Positions 6,780 to 9,249 of a stretch of 9,249 nucleotides of DNA are shown in pieces. The position numbers were made by a program, and so were the translations under genes. Each line of letters opens with the position of its first letter. Within the stretch, counting starts at the first letter, position 1. The stretch comes from DATACN01 sp038215095 (lineage in GTDB: Bacteria > Actinomycetota > Thermoleophilia > Solirubrobacterales > Thermoleophilaceae), in assembly GCA_038215095.1 (NCBI GenBank), contig JBBQRG010000098.1:1-9249 (forward strand), given 5' to 3'. The notes under the pieces were generated by a model, which was not told the origin of the DNA, did not search any database, and worked only from the letters and a program-made list of their open reading frames with translations.

Positions 6780-8606
6780 ATGGAACCGGTCTCCACCGAA
6801 GCCAGGAAGCATCAGGGCAAGAAGGGCTCGCTCGACAACCCTGAGGTCGTCGAGAACGTGCCCGGCTACATCATCCCGATCCTCGAGCGCGAGTTCGACG
6901 ATTTCGACTCAGAGGCGCGCAAGTTCCTCGACGGCGAGACCGAGGAGACCGAGTTCATCGGCTTCCGCCTGAAGCAGGGCGTCTACGGCCAGCGCCAGGC
7001 GGACGTGCAGATGATCCGCGTGAAGCTCCCCTTCGGAGGCATCACGCCGGAGCAGATGGACACCTTCGCCGACGTGGTGGAGAAGTACGCGCCGCTTGTG
7101 AAGGGCCACATCACCACCCGGCAGAACATCCAGATCCACCACGTGCCGCTGGACGACGCCGCGAAGCTGATCCGTGAGATCAGCGACGCCGGACTGTCGT
7201 CTCGCGAGGGCTGCGGCAACACCATGCGCAACGTGACGGGCGATCCTTGGGCGGGCGTCTGCGAGGGCGAGCTGTTCGACCCCACCCCCTACGCCGGCGC
7301 GTATGTGCGCTACTTCGTGCGCCACCCGACCACCCAGCTGATGCCGCGCAAGGTGAAGACGGCCTTCACCGCCACCGACGAGGACCGCGCGATCACGGGC
7401 ATCCACGACGTCGCCTTCCTCCCGCGCGTGCGCGACGGCGAAAAGGGCTTCGAGATGCGGGTGGGCGGCGGCACGTCGATCATGCCCCGCGTCGCGCCCA
7501 CGCTGCGCGACTTCGTGTCCGCCGACGACGGCGAGTACCTGAAGGTCACCGAGGCGGTCATGCGGATCTTCGACCGCCAGGAGTGGCTGCGCAAGAACCG
7601 CGCCCGCGCGCGCATCAAGGTGTTCGTGGACAAGTACGGCATCGAGGAGCTGCAGCGCCAGGTCGAGGAGGAGCTCGAGGGCGACTGGGTCGCCGAGCGC
7701 GACTTCACGCCCGACCCGCTGCTGTTCGTCGACGACGAGGAGGGCAAGGCGCCCGAGGCGCCGGCGAGCTACGCCAGCCCGAACGGCGACGGCAGCGCGT
7801 TCGACCGTTTCCGCTCCTCGAACGTCGTGCCCCAGCGCCAGGAGGGCTTCTCCGCGATCCAGGTGAAGGTGGTCCGCGGCGACCTCACGCCCGAGCAGTT
7901 CCGCGGGCTCGGCGAGATCATGCGCGAGTACTCGGGCGGCTACGCCCGCACCACGGTGCACCAGAACCTGGTGTTGCGCTGGGTCCGCGACGAGACCGTG
8001 TACGAGGTCTGGCGCGCGCTCGACGAGCTGGGCCTCGGCGAGGCCGGCGCCGACGAGATCGTGGACGTGGTGAGCTGCCCCGGCACCGACTCCTGCAAGC
8101 TCGGCATCACCAGCTCGATGGGCCTGAACGCGGCCGTGCGCGAGCGCGTGAACGAGATGCAGATCGAGGACGACCTCACCAAGCGCGTGCACATCAAGAT
8201 GTCCGGCTGCCCGAACGGCTGCAGCCAGCACCACATCGCGAACATCGGCTTCTACGGCGCGTCGATCAAGGTCGGCGAGCACACGATCCCGGCGTACGTG
8301 GCGCACATCGGCGGCAACTACGAGGGCGGCGAGGTGATCTACGGCACGCGCCTGAAGGTGCGCCTGCCGGCCAAGCGGGTGCCCGACGCCGTGGAGCGCT
8401 GGCTGCGCATGTACGAGGCCGAGCGCGAGGGCGACGAGGAGTTCAACGCCTTCGCCGAACGCGTCGGCGCCATCCGCTTCGAGGACGAGGTGCGGGAGCT
8501 GGCCATGCCGATCGAGTTCGGCCTCGAGAACATGAGCCACTTCATCGACTGGAACCGCAAGGTGCCGTTCGAGGTAATCCGGGGCGAAGGCGAGTGCGCG
8601 GTTTGA
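6780..8606 (+). CDS. sir: Ferredoxin-dependent assimilatory sulfite reductase (siroheme, [4Fe-4S])
   Basis: 608 residues. It has the duplicated nitrite/sulfite reductase layout: a first ferredoxin-like half (about 65-140) with TTRQNIQIHHV, then the first siroheme domain with GCGNTMRNVTGDPWAG; a second half from about 350, with YARTTVHQNLVLRWV and the cluster motif CPGTDSC (C433, C439) plus SGCPNGC (C477, C481). These four cysteines hold the [4Fe-4S] cluster bridged to siroheme. The enzyme reduces sulfite to sulfide with six electrons from ferredoxin. Related sequences include ferredoxin-nitrite reductases; the directly overlapping cysH decides for sulfite. The ATG has GGAG at 6769-6772, seven bases upstream. 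The stop overlaps the proposed cysH TTG start. Confidence 0.93.
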   Translation: MEPVSTEARKHQGKKGSLDNPEVVENVPGYIIPILEREFDDFDSEARKFLDGETEETEFIGFRLKQGVYGQRQADVQMIRVKLPFGGITPEQMDTFADVVEKYAPLVKGHITTRQNIQIHHVPLDDAAKLIREISDAGLSSREGCGNTMRNVTGDPWAGVCEGELFDPTPYAGAYVRYFVRHPTTQLMPRKVKTAFTATDEDRAITGIHDVAFLPRVRDGEKGFEMRVGGGTSIMPRVAPTLRDFVSADDGEYLKVTEAVMRIFDRQEWLRKNRARARIKVFVDKYGIEELQRQVEEELEGDWVAERDFTPDPLLFVDDEEGKAPEAPASYASPNGDGSAFDRFRSSNVVPQRQEGFSAIQVKVVRGDLTPEQFRGLGEIMREYSGGYARTTVHQNLVLRWVRDETVYEVWRALDELGLGEAGADEIVDVVSCPGTDSCKLGITSSMGLNAAVRERVNEMQIEDDLTKRVHIKMSGCPNGCSQHHIANIGFYGASIKVGEHTIPAYVAHIGGNYEGGEVIYGTRLKVRLPAKRVPDAVERWLRMYEAEREGDEEFNAFAERVGAIRFEDEVRELAMPIEFGLENMSHFIDWNRKVPFEVIRGEGECAV

Positions 8607-9249
8607 GCGAAAGCCGCGCGGCCGGCCAAGCCGGCCGCTTGGCCAACACCGCGTCTATGGTCTCTGCTGCCCGGGAGACCCTCGAGCAGGCGGTCCGCGA
8701 GCACCATCCCAAGCTGGTCCTGGCCTGCTCGTTCCAGAAGGAGGAGTCGGTGCTGATCGACATGCTGATGTCGATCGAGCCCGAGGCGCGCGTGTTCACG
8801 ATCGACACGGGCGTGCTGTTCCCGGAGACCTACGCGGTCTGGAAGCAGGTCGAGGGCCGCTACGGCCTGAAGGTGGAGGTGCAGGACGCCACCGGGCCCT
8901 GGACCGGCCCCGAGAACTGCTGCAGCGACCGCAAGGTGGCCGCGCTCGAGCGCGCACTCGACGGCGTCACGGCCTGGGTCACCGGCATGCGCCGCGAGCA
9001 GGCGCCCACGCGCGCCGCCACCGAGCACGTGGAGTTCGACGAGCGCCGCGGCGTCATGAAGTTCAACCCGCTGGCGGAGTGGACCGAGAAGGACGTCTGG
9101 ACCTACCTGAACGAGCACGACCTGCCCTACCACCCCCTGCACGACCAGGGCTACGCCTCGATCGGCTGCGCTCCCTGCACCCTGCCCGGCAGCGGCCGCG
9201 AGGGCCGCTGGGCCGGCCAGGACAAGACCGAGTGCGGCCTCCACGTGGT
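8603..9249 (+). CDS. cysH: CysH, adenylyl-sulfate / phosphoadenylyl-sulfate reductase, 3' end cut off
   Basis: Open to the window end; 215 residues visible. KLVLACSFQKEESVL is the nucleotide-binding loop, followed by FTIDTGVLFPETY, GMRREQAPTRA and NPLAEWTEKDVWTYL. CC at 106-107 and CxxC at 189/192 give the four cluster ligands of the [4Fe-4S]-containing group, which usually reduces APS (some also PAPS), and C211 in ECGLH is the catalytic cysteine. The enzyme releases sulfite for the upstream reductase using thioredoxin or a similar donor. The TTG at 8603 overlaps the sir stop as TTGA and gives the N-terminal LANTAS..SAARETLEQAV segment that family members have; the ATG at 8657 would cut it and lacks a ribosome binding site. 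Only a few C-terminal residues should be missing. Confidence 0.93.
   Translation, partial: MSESRAAGQAGRLANTASMVSAARETLEQAVREHHPKLVLACSFQKEESVLIDMLMSIEPEARVFTIDTGVLFPETYAVWKQVEGRYGLKVEVQDATGPWTGPENCCSDRKVAALERALDGVTAWVTGMRREQAPTRAATEHVEFDERRGVMKFNPLAEWTEKDVWTYLNEHDLPYHPLHDQGYASIGCAPCTLPGSGREGRWAGQDKTECGLHV
8618..8638. repeat. Perfect 9-bp inverted repeat at the sir-cysH junction (hairpin A)
   Basis: GCGGCCGGC and GCCGGCCGC flank CAA, lying within the first codons of cysH if the TTG start is used, or in the sir-cysH spacer if the ATG at 8657 is used. It is followed by no U-tract. The arm sequence and the 3-base loop size match the palindrome at 6401-6421 in all but one position per arm. Confidence 0.6.
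8624..8644. repeat. Overlapping 8-bp inverted repeat (hairpin B), alternative to hairpin A
   Basis: GGCCAAGC (8624-8631) and GCTTGGCC (8637-8644) pair perfectly around CGGCC. The arms share bases with both arms of hairpin A, so the two folds exclude each other. Such pairs are the layout of attenuator-like switches, but low-complexity GC-rich DNA also makes them. Confidence 0.5.

Noticed and set aside
6909..8540. A 543-codon open frame on the minus strand opposite sir
   Set aside because: It mirrors the codon structure of sir. The translation is a His/Val/Leu/Ala-rich mix without recognisable family motifs, as expected for the antisense frame of a high-GC gene.
8339..9244. Minus-strand open frame opposite the sir end and cysH
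   Set aside because: Shadow of two well-supported genes; no motifs.

Overview
The window is high-GC bacterial DNA with dense gene packing, several 4-base start/stop overlaps, GTG and TTG starts, and at least one gene whose ATG lies directly behind a TACAAT-type -10 box with no ribosome binding site. With an actinobacterial acyl-CoA carboxylase small (epsilon-like) subunit, a DUF6636-like secreted protein and a secreted protein ending in the beta-rich LRVTLKR-type tail, this points to an actinobacterium, most likely class Thermoleophilia (Solirubrobacterales). The taxonomic placement is inference.

Layout. (1) 1-1035, plus strand: the 3' end of a methylmalonyl-CoA mutase-type large subunit with no cobalamin domain at its C-terminus, overlapped by a small secreted four-cysteine protein. 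(2) 1032-2054, minus strand: a secreted protein whose stop codon interlocks with that of the preceding gene in a CTAG. (3) 2114-4118, plus strand: a small SRPBCC-like protein, then propionyl-CoA carboxylase beta subunit (pccB), which ends in a 12-bp hairpin. (4) 6376-4203, minus strand: an ornithine cyclodeaminase/mu-crystallin family dehydrogenase, then an ArsR-type regulator, an AHSA1-type SRPBCC protein and a second SRPBCC protein, the last three joined by ATGA and TTGA overlaps. A perfect 9-bp inverted repeat covers the regulator's promoter and first codons. (5) 6445-6672, plus strand: a small carboxylase epsilon-like subunit. (6) 6780-9249, plus strand: siroheme ferredoxin-sulfite reductase followed by cysH (APS/PAPS reductase), which runs off the end with its catalytic ECGLH cysteine just inside the window.

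Functionally there are two metabolic themes. Mutase, PccB and the epsilon-like protein belong to propionyl-CoA to methylmalonyl-CoA to succinyl-CoA metabolism; the biotin carboxylase/BCCP subunit, epimerase and B12-binding mutase subunit are not in the window. Sir and CysH form the reductive half of assimilatory sulfate reduction. Between them sits a self-contained ArsR/SRPBCC regulatory cassette. I did not find a clear undescribed defence or mobile system. The most notable signals are non-coding: the ArsR operator, two closely similar GCCGGC-rich palindromes at 6401-6421 and 8618-8638 (the second with a mutually exclusive alternative fold), the pccB 3' hairpin, and an inverted repeat upstream of sir.
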